Shown piece after piece: positions 36,311-44,799 of a DNA stretch of 51,828 nt. The position numbers and the translations under genes were made by a program. Origin of the DNA: Richelia sp. SL_2_1. Its GTDB lineage: Bacteria; Cyanobacteriota; Cyanobacteriia; Cyanobacteriales; Nostocaceae. The notes beneath the pieces are model-generated. The model did no database searches. It worked only from the letters and a program-made list of their open reading frames with translations, and was not told where the DNA came from. Position 1 is the stretch's first letter. Every line of letters begins with the position of its first letter. The DNA lies in NCBI GenBank assembly GCA_012033205.1, contig JAAUSO010000028.1, positions 1-51,828 on the forward strand, written 5' to 3'.

Positions 36311-37312
36311 ATGCAGACACTATCACCAACTAAACCCGTAATCGGTTTAATAATTGGATTTATAGTACTCGTCATCTGTCTTTTTATCAGTGTTTCCTAT
36401 GGTGCTGCTGATATTTCTTGGCAAGGTGTCTATGATTCTCTAATATCTTTCGACGGTTCGAGAGAACATTTAATTATCCGTACTGTCAGATTACCGCGTT
36501 CCTTACTGGCAATGATAGTAGGAGCATCAATATCGACTGCGGGTGCGATTATGCAAGGTATAACTCGCAACTCGTTAGCTGACCCTGGAATACTGGGAAT
36601 TAATGCAGGTGCAGCACTTGCGGTGGTGATGGCTATCTTTTTATTTGGTGCGTCGTCGCCGAGTTTTTATGTTTGGTGCGCTTTTGCAGGCGCGGGAATT
36701 ACTGCGGTCAGTGTATATTTTTTAGCTTCATTAGGTCGTAGTGGGATTACTCCACTCAACTTAACTATTGCTGGTGCCGCGATTAGCGCTTTTCTAGCTT
36801 CCCTGACTACGGGAATATTAATTATCAGTCAAAGTACTTTGGAAGAAATTCGTTTTTGGTTAGCGGGTTCCTTAGCTGGTGCGGATACAAGTCTTATCCT
36901 GCAAATTCTGCCTTATGTCTGCATTGGAATGGTATTAACGTTAATTATTTCCAAACAAATCACAATTTTGAGTTTGGGAGAAGATATTGCTAAAGGCTTA
37001 GGACAACAAACCGCATGGGTGAAAATCGTTGCTGCTGTCTGTGTTTTGCTGTTAGATGGAAGTGCGATCGCAGTTGCTGGTGGGATTGGATTTATCGGTT
37101 TGGTGGTTCCTCATATTGTTCGGTTTTTCGTAGGGGTAGATTATCGTTGGATTTTGCCTTACAGCGCTTTATTTGGTGCCATATTGCTTTTAGGTTCCGA
37201 TATCGCAGCTCGATTAATAATTAAACCGCAGGAAATTCCCGTCGGTATTATGACAGCTTTAGTAGGTGCGCCATTCTTCATTTATTTAGCTAAAACCAAG
37301 GTGAAAAAATGA
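36311..37312 (+). CDS. iron-siderophore ABC transporter permease, FecCD family (first)
   Basis: A 333-aa FecCD/BtuC-type permease of an importer that moves Fe(III)-siderophores across the plasma membrane. It has about nine to ten membrane segments, beginning [20 protein letters not shown], the family signature [36 protein letters not shown], and the coupling loop [21 protein letters not shown] near the end. ATG at 36311 is the only good start. It overlaps the next permease gene by 4 bp (ATGA), so the two are translationally coupled and should form the heterodimer. Confidence 0.95.
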   Translation: MQTLSPTKPVIGLIIGFIVLVICLFISVSYGAADISWQGVYDSLISFDGSREHLIIRTVRLPRSLLAMIVGASISTAGAIMQGITRNSLADPGILGINAGAALAVVMAIFLFGASSPSFYVWCAFAGAGITAVSVYFLASLGRSGITPLNLTIAGAAISAFLASLTTGILIISQSTLEEIRFWLAGSLAGADTSLILQILPYVCIGMVLTLIISKQITILSLGEDIAKGLGQQTAWVKIVAAVCVLLLDGSAIAVAGGIGFIGLVVPHIVRFFVGVDYRWILPYSALFGAILLLGSDIAARLIIKPQEIPVGIMTALVGAPFFIYLAKTKVKK

Positions 37313-38355
37313 AGACAAGTACAATAGTTTTTCGTTCTCGATTACTCCCGATTTCTTTTCGTCTCAAAAAGCGGGTTCCCATTGTCTTATTAATTTTAAT
37401 TTTGATTACTTTGACGGCTATGGTGATGAATACTTCTTTTGGGGAATATCCAATTCCACCGCTTGCAGTTATTCAAACTGTTTTAGGAATAGATACGGGA
37501 AATACTGATTATGGGTTTGTCATCAACACCTTACGCTTACCCAGAACTCTTACAGCTTGTCTTGTGGGTATGGCTTTAGCGATTTCCGGTACGATAATGC
37601 AAGGTATAACTCGTAACCCCCTTGCCGACCCAGGAATTATTGGTATTAACGCGGGTGCGAGTTTAGCAGCGGTAAGTTTAATTATACTGTTACCAAATGT
37701 ACCTGCGGGAGTGTTACCTGTAGCTGCTTTTGGTGGTGCAATAATCGCTTCATTATTAATCTATTTTCTAGCTTGGGATAGAGGTACACATCCGGTACGT
37801 TTAATTTTAATCGGTGTAGGAATTGCATCTGTTGCGAGTGCTTTTACTAATTTAATGGTGACATTTGGCGACATTTATAATGTCAGTCAAGCATTAGTAT
37901 GGTTAGCAGGAAGCGTTTACGGACGCAGTTGGGAACAGCTTTTCTCATTACTACCTTGGTTGATTGTTTTTATCCCCTTAGCTTTAGCAAATGCACCGCA
38001 ATTAAATGCTTTGAATTTAGGAGAAGAAACGGCAAAAGGATTGGGTAGTAAAGTTGAATGGCAGCGGAGTTTTTTATTATTAATTAGTGCGGCTTTATCT
38101 GGTGCAGCAGTAGCAACAGCAGGAACAATCGGGTTTGTCGGATTAATAGCACCTCATATAGCCCGTCAATTAGTAGGTAATATCCATGAAGGATTGATTC
38201 CCGTCGCAGCAATTACCGGAGCAATGATTGTAGTCATAGCTGACTTTTTAGGAAGGATTTTATTTGCTCCCATAGAAATTCCTTGTGGAATCGTTACCGC
38301 TGTAATTGGTGCGCCTTATTTTGTTTACTTATTAATTAGAACTAGGAGAAAATAA
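37309..38355 (+). CDS. iron-siderophore ABC transporter permease, FecCD family (second)
   Basis: The 348-aa partner of the preceding permease, with a 30-residue basic N-terminus before the first span ([19 protein letters not shown]). It has the same [20 protein letters not shown] and [20 protein letters not shown] signatures and the [20 protein letters not shown] coupling segment. The start is inside the stop of the first permease. The ATPase gene follows after 98 bp of short repeat sequence (GTGTACCTCCGCGC...CTTCGCGTACCTTGGCGTT), so the three genes probably share a transcript. Confidence 0.95.
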   Translation: MKTSTIVFRSRLLPISFRLKKRVPIVLLILILITLTAMVMNTSFGEYPIPPLAVIQTVLGIDTGNTDYGFVINTLRLPRTLTACLVGMALAISGTIMQGITRNPLADPGIIGINAGASLAAVSLIILLPNVPAGVLPVAAFGGAIIASLLIYFLAWDRGTHPVRLILIGVGIASVASAFTNLMVTFGDIYNVSQALVWLAGSVYGRSWEQLFSLLPWLIVFIPLALANAPQLNALNLGEETAKGLGSKVEWQRSFLLLISAALSGAAVATAGTIGFVGLIAPHIARQLVGNIHEGLIPVAAITGAMIVVIADFLGRILFAPIEIPCGIVTAVIGAPYFVYLLIRTRRK

Positions 38356-38453
38356 AATAAAACAGAAAACTAAAAATTACTCCTCTGTGTACCTCCGCGC
38401 AAACCTTCGCGTACCTTGGCGTTTAAAAACTCAAATCAATATCTAAATTATAA

Positions 38454-39239
38454 ATGAAATTATCAACTAAAAATCTAACATTAGGTTACGACAATACGAA
38501 AATAATTCAAAATATCGATTTAAGCATACCTCAAGGCAAAATAACCGCTTTAGTTGGTGCCAATGGCTGCGGTAAATCTACATTATTGCGGGGTTTAGCA
38601 AGATTATTAAAACCCTCTCACGGAACTATTTATTTAGATTCTAGTGACGTATTTAAATTATCTACAAAAGCCGTTGCAAAAAAATTAGGAATTCTTTCTC
38701 AATCACCTGTAGCTCCTGAAGGTTTAACGGTAAAAGATTTAGTAGCCTGCGGACGTTATCCTTATCAAAATTGGTTGCAGCAATGGACAAAAGAAGATGA
38801 ACGTTTTGTGGAGATAGCATTAGAAACTACTAGAATGAAAGAGTTTTCAGAAAGGGAATTAGATACTCTTTCTGGAGGACAAAAACAACGAGCTTGGATT
38901 GCAATGGCGTTAGCTCAAAATACTGATATTTTACTGTTAGATGAACCCACAACTTTTTTAGATTTAGCACATCAAATTGAGGTTTTAGATTTATTGTGGG
39001 AATTAAATCAAAACCAAGGCAGAACTTTAGTAATGGTGCTACACGATTTAAACCAAGCTTGTCGTTATGCTGATTATTTAGTAGCGGTTAATAAAGGGAA
39101 TATTTATACTCAAGGTAAACCGGAAGATGTGATGAATGAAAAAATGGTTTTAGACGTGTTTGGATTGGAATGCAAAATTTTTCCAGATCCAGTTTCCGGG
39201 ACTCCGATGTGTGTTCCAATTGGGAGAAAGGGAAGGTGA
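38454..39239 (+). CDS. iron-siderophore ABC transporter ATP-binding protein (FecE/FhuC type)
   Basis: The 261-aa ATPase energises the FecCD permeases. Walker A is GANGCGKSTLLRGLARLLKP, the Q-loop LSQSPVAPEGLTVKDLVACG, the signature LSGGQKQRAWIAMALAQNTD, Walker B LLLDEPTTFLD and the switch His VLHDLNQACRYADY. These match FecE/FhuC. Ends CKIFPDPVSGTPMCVPIG, the usual C-terminal tail for the family. The next gene is convergent (-), 61 bp away. Confidence 0.96.
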   Translation: MKLSTKNLTLGYDNTKIIQNIDLSIPQGKITALVGANGCGKSTLLRGLARLLKPSHGTIYLDSSDVFKLSTKAVAKKLGILSQSPVAPEGLTVKDLVACGRYPYQNWLQQWTKEDERFVEIALETTRMKEFSERELDTLSGGQKQRAWIAMALAQNTDILLLDEPTTFLDLAHQIEVLDLLWELNQNQGRTLVMVLHDLNQACRYADYLVAVNKGNIYTQGKPEDVMNEKMVLDVFGLECKIFPDPVSGTPMCVPIGRKGR

Positions 39240-39300
39240 TGAAAAAAGCCATTAGCCATGTAGTAAGTAATTAGCCGAACTTGATATAACGCCAAAAAAA

Positions 39301-41127
39301 TCAGTCAGTTTGTTCATGGATAAAAATCTCATCAAACTTTCCTTGTGCTTCTACTCTACCTGCTTTCATGACAATAATCTGGTCAGCGCGACGCAAAACT
39401 GAACGCCGATGAGAAACAATAAGACAGGTTGGAGTCCAATTATTGTTATGCTGTTTTTCTTTACTATTAACAAATATTCGCGACCATAATGCCGATTCTG
39501 TTTGCACATCCAAAGCACTGGAAAGGTCATCAAATACTAGTAATTCCGGTTGACGCAAAAACATTCGCGCTGCTGCTACACGTTGTATTTGTCCCCCAGA
39601 TAGCCGTACACCTTTAGAACCAACTAAAGTCTCTAAATTTTCATTCATTGTTGCCAAATCTTGTTCAAATACAGCCATATTTAAAGCGGTAGCAATGTCA
39701 TTATCATCTTTAGACAAGCCCAATAAAATATTTTCTCGTAGAGTATAGCTAAACAACTGAGGAATTTGAGGAGTGTAAGCACTTCGAGGTGGAATAAAAA
39801 AACTACTGGGTTCTTCAACAATGCGTCCATTCCAATAAATACACCCGTTGTGCATAGGTAATAACCCTAACAACACTCTTAGCAATGTAGTTTTGCCTGA
39901 ACTAATTTGACCAGTAATTACTGTCAAACTACCGCGCTGTATCTCAAAATTAATATTTGTAATTCCCTGTTTAGTTCCAGGATAATGGTAAGTCAAATCG
40001 CATATTTGTAATGATTGCAGGGTATCTCCGTCATTTTTTATTAACCTTTGCTCAAATAATTGCAAAGGTCTCTTGTCACCTTTATGATTATTAAAATTAA
40101 GTTGATTGTGAACTACCAATGTATCTGGTGATACACCCGAAAGTAAACTTGCCATCCGCTCAAAAGATACTTCTGCGTGCTTGTATTGTGCCATGTAACT
40201 GGCAAGAAAGGTAAAAAAGCTGGTTATAAATGACAAATTATACACAAACAAAGCAAAATCACCTACACTCAATTTATCAACATTACTCTGCATTAATTGA
40301 GAAGCAAGCAACAAAATTATCCCTGTCCCCAAACTCACCATATTTTGAAAACCAGAATTGAGGATTGCATTGAATAAGCTATCCTTAAGCATTGTCTGAC
40401 GACGTTTCTCATTCAAAAGACGAAAATAATCCAGTACATTTTTTTCTGCTCCAGCCACCTTAATAGCTTGTACTGAACCAAATATCTCGCCTAAAATCCC
40501 TGTCACTTTTTCAGTAGCTTGGCGACTAGCTTGGCGGTACTGTTTAATTCGAGTTTCTGCTTTTTGAATAATCACTACCATTCCTACTAATGGTAGAAAA
40601 ACAAACAGTGTAATTTGGACATTGATATTCAATAAAATCACTAGAGAAATAACAGCAAATATCCCTTGTCCTAAAACTTCTGATATTAATGCTACACCTT
40701 CTTCTATTTGTTCGGCATCATCACGAAAGTAGCTAATTATTTCTCCTTGAGATATAGTATTTTCAGCTTTTTGATTAGTAATCATTGGCTGCGCTGTGGG
40801 GTTTTCAAAAAGGCGGTCTAATAAATTATGTCGTAGTAATGACCGCATAATGAAACGGTGCTGAGTTTTGGTGATACGTCCGGCAAATATAACTGCAATA
40901 TGTCCTAAATTTAGAGTCACTAATAACGCTATTAAAGTCTTAGGAATAAACCCAAATTCTCCTGTATCTGTCAAATGATTGAAGAATTCCCGGATGATTA
41001 ACCCTGGTAAGGCAGGCAAGCCCATGATTAGAATCCAGAAGCAGGAGTCAATTATGTATAATTTAGGTTTATAGCAAATTAATTGCCATAATAATTTACC
41101 ACTTCTGAGCTTTTTTGGTGAAATCAT
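39301..41127 (-). CDS. ABC half-transporter (exporter fold), catalytic Glu replaced by Asp
   Basis: A 608-aa membrane-ATPase fusion: six spans in the first 330 residues, then an ATPase domain. Walker A is GQISSGKTTLLR, the signature LSGGQIQRVAAARMF, Walker B LLVFDDLSSALD, and the switch His is in IVSHRR. The residue after the Walker B Asp is Asp, not Glu, so this half has a degenerate catalytic site. Its neighbour has a normal Glu but an altered signature, so the two should work as a heterodimer. In a siderophore locus such pairs (like YbtPQ or IrtAB) may export the product or import or release its iron. It is probably co-transcribed with the upstream genes. Confidence 0.88.
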   Translation of the reverse strand: MISPKKLRSGKLLWQLICYKPKLYIIDSCFWILIMGLPALPGLIIREFFNHLTDTGEFGFIPKTLIALLVTLNLGHIAVIFAGRITKTQHRFIMRSLLRHNLLDRLFENPTAQPMITNQKAENTISQGEIISYFRDDAEQIEEGVALISEVLGQGIFAVISLVILLNINVQITLFVFLPLVGMVVIIQKAETRIKQYRQASRQATEKVTGILGEIFGSVQAIKVAGAEKNVLDYFRLLNEKRRQTMLKDSLFNAILNSGFQNMVSLGTGIILLLASQLMQSNVDKLSVGDFALFVYNLSFITSFFTFLASYMAQYKHAEVSFERMASLLSGVSPDTLVVHNQLNFNNHKGDKRPLQLFEQRLIKNDGDTLQSLQICDLTYHYPGTKQGITNINFEIQRGSLTVITGQISSGKTTLLRVLLGLLPMHNGCIYWNGRIVEEPSSFFIPPRSAYTPQIPQLFSYTLRENILLGLSKDDNDIATALNMAVFEQDLATMNENLETLVGSKGVRLSGGQIQRVAAARMFLRQPELLVFDDLSSALDVQTESALWSRIFVNSKEKQHNNNWTPTCLIVSHRRSVLRRADQIIVMKAGRVEAQGKFDEIFIHEQTD

Positions 41128-41349
41128 TATAATTTATAATTTGATTTATGAGAATTGCAGGTTGGAAATTGGGAATTGAGAACAAGGAATTGGCAATAAA
41201 AAGTTTACTAATTTTTTGAACTAGAAACCCTATATCAATAAAGTATTAATAGTATTAATTAAATTGGCAAAAAAATTGCAAAATCCAATCAAAATATTTC
41301 AATAAAAACTGGCTTAAATTAAATTTTAATTTTATCTTATTTTATTTTA

Positions 41350-43110
41350 TTAAACTAATAACTCTGCTGAGTTGTTTTTTAATAACTGAGTAAAAAGTGA
41401 ATCAGGGTTTTGAATTAATTCTTCTCTTTGTCCGTATTCAATAATTTGACCTTGTTCTAGAATTAAAATTTGATTTGCTCTTTGCACAGTTGACAAACGA
41501 TGGGCAATAATAATACCAGTACGCTCAATTAATAACTTATCTACAGCCTTTTCAATCAGCTTTTCTGTAATGGGATCGAGGCGAGATGATGCTTCATCTA
41601 AAATTACTAAACCAGGATCTTTGAGAAACACACGACTAAATGCTAACAACTGGGCTTGTCCGGCAGATAATCCGCTACTATCTGGTCCCAAATTTGTATC
41701 TAACCCTTGGGGCAATGAGTGTAACCATGGTGATAATCCCAATATTTCTAAGGTTTTATAAATGCGTTCATCGCTGATATTTCGGTCAAAAAAGGTGAGA
41801 TTGTTACGGACTGTGGTTTGAAAAAGTTGTACATCTTGAGTGACTAATCCCACAAATTTTGGTAAATCTGTTAAGGGAAGCTGGTTAATCGGTAAACCTC
41901 CCAAACAAATTGAACCTGATCGGGGATCGTACAACCTCAGTAATAATCTAGCTAGAGAAGACTTGCCGCTACCTGTGCGCCCTAGTAAACCCAATATATG
42001 ACCCCGAGGTAAATTAAAAGATATATTTTGCAATACTAAATCCTCATTTTCTGCTCCCCGATCATTGTAGCTAAATGAGAGGTTCTCAAAAGTTACGGAA
42101 AAGGCTCCGTGGGGAAGTTGCTTTTCTCCTCCTTTTGTGATTTCGGGTTTAACTTGAAATAGAGCCTGAATACGGTAAATACTAGCTTCTGCTTGTTGGA
42201 GATCTTCAAATTGGTCGCGAATTTGCTCAATTGGTTCGCTCAGAAGGGTGGTGTAGTAGTACAGCAAATATACTGTCCCAATAGTAATGATATTTTTACT
42301 CCAAAGGTAAGCACCCAAACCTAAAGCGATCGCTATGCCTAAAGTAAAAATACCGTTAGTTGTACCCCAAAGAATTGTACTAGTAAAGCGTGCTTTATGA
42401 AAAACGGGCAACCAACGTTGTAAAATTTGCCCGAAACGATGCATGACATAATTTTTAGCCCCATTAGCTCGAATGTCTTCCATCCCAGCAATTTGTTCAC
42501 CCACAAAACCAAAAAAATCTGCACTAATTTGGCGATAATTTCTCCAATGGGGAACAGCGATAGAACGCAGGCTAATTAAAGTAAATAATCCGATTAGGAC
42601 AAACAATGCGATCGCCAAACCTGCTCGCCAATCTTCTGCAAACAGAACCACAATCACACCCAACATCAGCAAGAAATTGCCCAAGATGTGAATGGTAAAT
42701 TTAGATAAAAATTGGGAAAGTGTTTGCACATCTCCGTCTACCCTTTCAAGTAATTCACCGGGTGTAGATAATTTATAAAAGGATAAATCTAGTGTCAAAC
42801 AATGCTCAACTAAGTCAGCACGTAAAGCGTTAGTGGCTGTCCAAGCAACGTTTTCGCCGTAGTAAGTAGCAGCAATTGAAATGATTTGAGTCATTATTGC
42901 TACACCAATAAATAATAAGGCGGCGAGAAACAAGTTTTGTCCAGAATTACCAGCTACGGCTGTATCAATAAAATAGCGAAGAATTTGCGGGTTGATTATT
43001 TGTAGTCCGATGCTTGCCAAGAGCGTGAACGCAAACTTCGCAACCCGCCATTTTTGAGGTTTGAGATAATTTATGAGTAAGTTCTGGTATTGCTTTAGTC
43101 CGATTTTCAT
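41350..43110 (-). CDS. ABC half-transporter (exporter fold), catalytic, LSAGQ signature
   Basis: The 586-aa partner half. Six spans (for example LFLAALLFIGVAIMTQIISI and FLLMLGVIVVLF), then an ATPase domain with Walker A GRTGSGKSSLARLLLRLYD, a signature LSAGQAQLLAFSR (the usual second Gly is Ala), Walker B GLVILDEASSRLD with the catalytic Glu, and the switch His in IIIAHRLST. It is separated from the other half gene by 222 bp but runs in the same direction. Substrate is inferred from context as the siderophore. Confidence 0.88.
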   Translation of the reverse strand: MKIGLKQYQNLLINYLKPQKWRVAKFAFTLLASIGLQIINPQILRYFIDTAVAGNSGQNLFLAALLFIGVAIMTQIISIAATYYGENVAWTATNALRADLVEHCLTLDLSFYKLSTPGELLERVDGDVQTLSQFLSKFTIHILGNFLLMLGVIVVLFAEDWRAGLAIALFVLIGLFTLISLRSIAVPHWRNYRQISADFFGFVGEQIAGMEDIRANGAKNYVMHRFGQILQRWLPVFHKARFTSTILWGTTNGIFTLGIAIALGLGAYLWSKNIITIGTVYLLYYYTTLLSEPIEQIRDQFEDLQQAEASIYRIQALFQVKPEITKGGEKQLPHGAFSVTFENLSFSYNDRGAENEDLVLQNISFNLPRGHILGLLGRTGSGKSSLARLLLRLYDPRSGSICLGGLPINQLPLTDLPKFVGLVTQDVQLFQTTVRNNLTFFDRNISDERIYKTLEILGLSPWLHSLPQGLDTNLGPDSSGLSAGQAQLLAFSRVFLKDPGLVILDEASSRLDPITEKLIEKAVDKLLIERTGIIIAHRLSTVQRANQILILEQGQIIEYGQREELIQNPDSLFTQLLKNNSAELLV

Positions 43111-43164
43111 AAAGTTTTAGCTATTCTCAAGCTGTATTTTGGAGCCACTTATGAAAGAGATTTT

Positions 43165-43536
43165 TTAGTCCGGTACTGGTGGAATCCGCACAAGTAAGTT
43201 TGATTTGAGTTGTTCTGGCATTTTTGCAGGTAAAATATAACCGTTCTTACTTTCTCTATATAGTTTGCTGAATTGAAATAGGTCTAAAACAATATTTTGC
43301 ACGGGTAAATTCACAAAATGATATGTGTATTTTCCTTGACAAGTGAAAGTAACACAACAAGGAGTATCGCACGTCCATAAACAACCGACTGCTTCGATAT
43401 TAAGATTGCACGCTGAATTTTTTTGCGCTTCTAGCAATTTTAAAAGCAGTTGATTACCTTCAGCGCGATCGTCTGCTTCTTCATGTTCAAGAATTGCACT
43501 ACAGGATTTACAAACAAATAAAGTATGAAGTTTCAT
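43165..43536 (-). CDS. DUF1636 metal-binding protein
   Basis: The 123-aa protein starts MKLHTLFVCKSC and has a CxxC pair at its N-terminus, then GCLWTCDTPCCV (about residues 58-70), and a C-terminal IPPVPD. This is the DUF1636 pattern: a thioredoxin-like [2Fe-2S] or zinc-type fold. Genes for DUF1636 proteins commonly sit beside siderophore- or cobalamin-uptake genes. The ATG at 43536 is chosen over an upstream in-frame ATG at 43560 because it gives the family start. A role in taking iron from the siderophore is plausible but unproved. It lies 55 bp from both the half-transporter and the lipoprotein gene, so all are probably one transcript. Confidence 0.82.
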   Translation of the reverse strand: MKLHTLFVCKSCSAILEHEEADDRAEGNQLLLKLLEAQKNSACNLNIEAVGCLWTCDTPCCVTFTCQGKYTYHFVNLPVQNIVLDLFQFSKLYRESKNGYILPAKMPEQLKSNLLVRIPPVPD

Positions 43537-43590
43537 GGTAGTGAAGCTTTTAAAAAACATCTAAGTGAATCATCAAACCCGGTGGAGAAA

Positions 43591-44577
43591 TTAGGGTGTT
43601 TCGACAAGGTACTTAAACAAATCATCAATTACTGCATTAGCTGCAATCGGTCCGCTTCCTACCCAATAATTCCCAACTTCGTAAACCTTATTTTGCCGAA
43701 CAGCTTTCAATGTTGACCAAAGCTTATCGCTCTTTAAAGATGAAAGTACATCTTTAATTTTAGAATCCCAGTTACCTACAATTACAAACACTACATCTGC
43801 ATCTGCTTTATCAAATGCTTCTCTAGAGATAGAATACTGAATTGTATCACCAGTAAGTATTTTAGTTGCTTCTAAATCTAAATCCTGTGAAGGTGGACGG
43901 GATAAACCTGCATCTTCTAAAATAGTTCCGATGAATCCCGGCTTGGTGTAAAGAGTAATCGTCTCCGGATATAGTCTAATAACTGATACTTGGGTTTCAC
44001 TTTTCGCACCAGAATTCATTTTCTGCTGGAAAATTTCTACCCGTTGGGAATAATCAGCCATTACCTGTTTGACTTGCTCAGATTTTCCTAAAACTTCTCC
44101 TACAAATGTAAAAATTTCTTTCCATTCCCCGCTATGATTGAACTCTACTAGAACCGTAGGTGCAATTTGAGATAGTTTGGGATAAGGCTGAGTACCAGAC
44201 CAAGGGTCTGCAAGTCCAATAATCAAATCGGGCTTGAGTGCTAGCATTCTTTCCAAACTTATCGCCTCTGAGTCACCAAGGTCTACAATACCTTTTGTGG
44301 GTATATGTGGTGCAAAGTTATTAAGAGGTGCGCCCAATGGTTTTTCACCCAAGGCTATGACATCTTCCATCGTCATAACGTCTAGAACAACAATACGTTG
44401 TGGGTTATCTGGAACACAAGTTTCACCCATCGCGTGTTTGATGACACGGCAGTTCTGTGTGGAAGAACTATCAAGTTGATTTGAAGTAATAGTATTGCTG
44501 TTGCAGGCTGACACCATAAAAACTATTAAAATACCAGACACAAACAGCAATACTATTGCATGAATTCTTTTGTACAT
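43591..44577 (-). CDS. siderophore-binding lipoprotein (periplasmic binding protein, FecB/FepB type)
   Basis: The 328-aa protein has a lipoprotein signal peptide (LLFVSGILIVFMVSAC, Cys at about residue 25), a Ser/Asn-rich linker, and a two-lobed siderophore-binding domain: PQRIVVLDVMTMEDVIALGE, then ISLERMLALKPDLIIGLADP and KIAPTVLVEF-like segments, ending WVGSGPIAANAVIDDLFKYL. It would hand Fe-siderophore from the outer-membrane receptor to the FecCD permeases encoded at 36-38 kb. It is in the same direction as the TonB receptor, with a palindromic repeat between. Confidence 0.94.
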   Translation of the reverse strand: MYKRIHAIVLLFVSGILIVFMVSACNSNTITSNQLDSSSTQNCRVIKHAMGETCVPDNPQRIVVLDVMTMEDVIALGEKPLGAPLNNFAPHIPTKGIVDLGDSEAISLERMLALKPDLIIGLADPWSGTQPYPKLSQIAPTVLVEFNHSGEWKEIFTFVGEVLGKSEQVKQVMADYSQRVEIFQQKMNSGAKSETQVSVIRLYPETITLYTKPGFIGTILEDAGLSRPPSQDLDLEATKILTGDTIQYSISREAFDKADADVVFVIVGNWDSKIKDVLSSLKSDKLWSTLKAVRQNKVYEVGNYWVGSGPIAANAVIDDLFKYLVETP

Positions 44578-44734
44578 TTTATGCTAACTTTGGTTGCATT
44601 ATCTATCCCTTGGGCTACAGTCCCGCCAGTGGTTGCAAACCCCTGTCTAACAGCTAAAGTCGTTTAAAAACGACTGAAAAGTTACCTGGTATTGCTTAAC
44701 GCTTAATTACTGACCAATACACATGTGTTTGTTT

Positions 44735-44782
44735 GTAGTTGCGCTTCAGCGCATTATATTGGGAGCGGTGAAGCGCAACTAC
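44735..44782. repeat. GTAGTTGCGCTTCA palindrome
   Basis: GTAGTTGCGCTTCA and TGAAGCGCAACTAC are perfect 14-bp arms around a 20-base loop. It lies between the receptor and the binding-protein genes and could act as an mRNA processing or attenuation structure. Confidence 0.85.
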
Positions 44783-44799
44783 GAACTTTAAGCATGATG

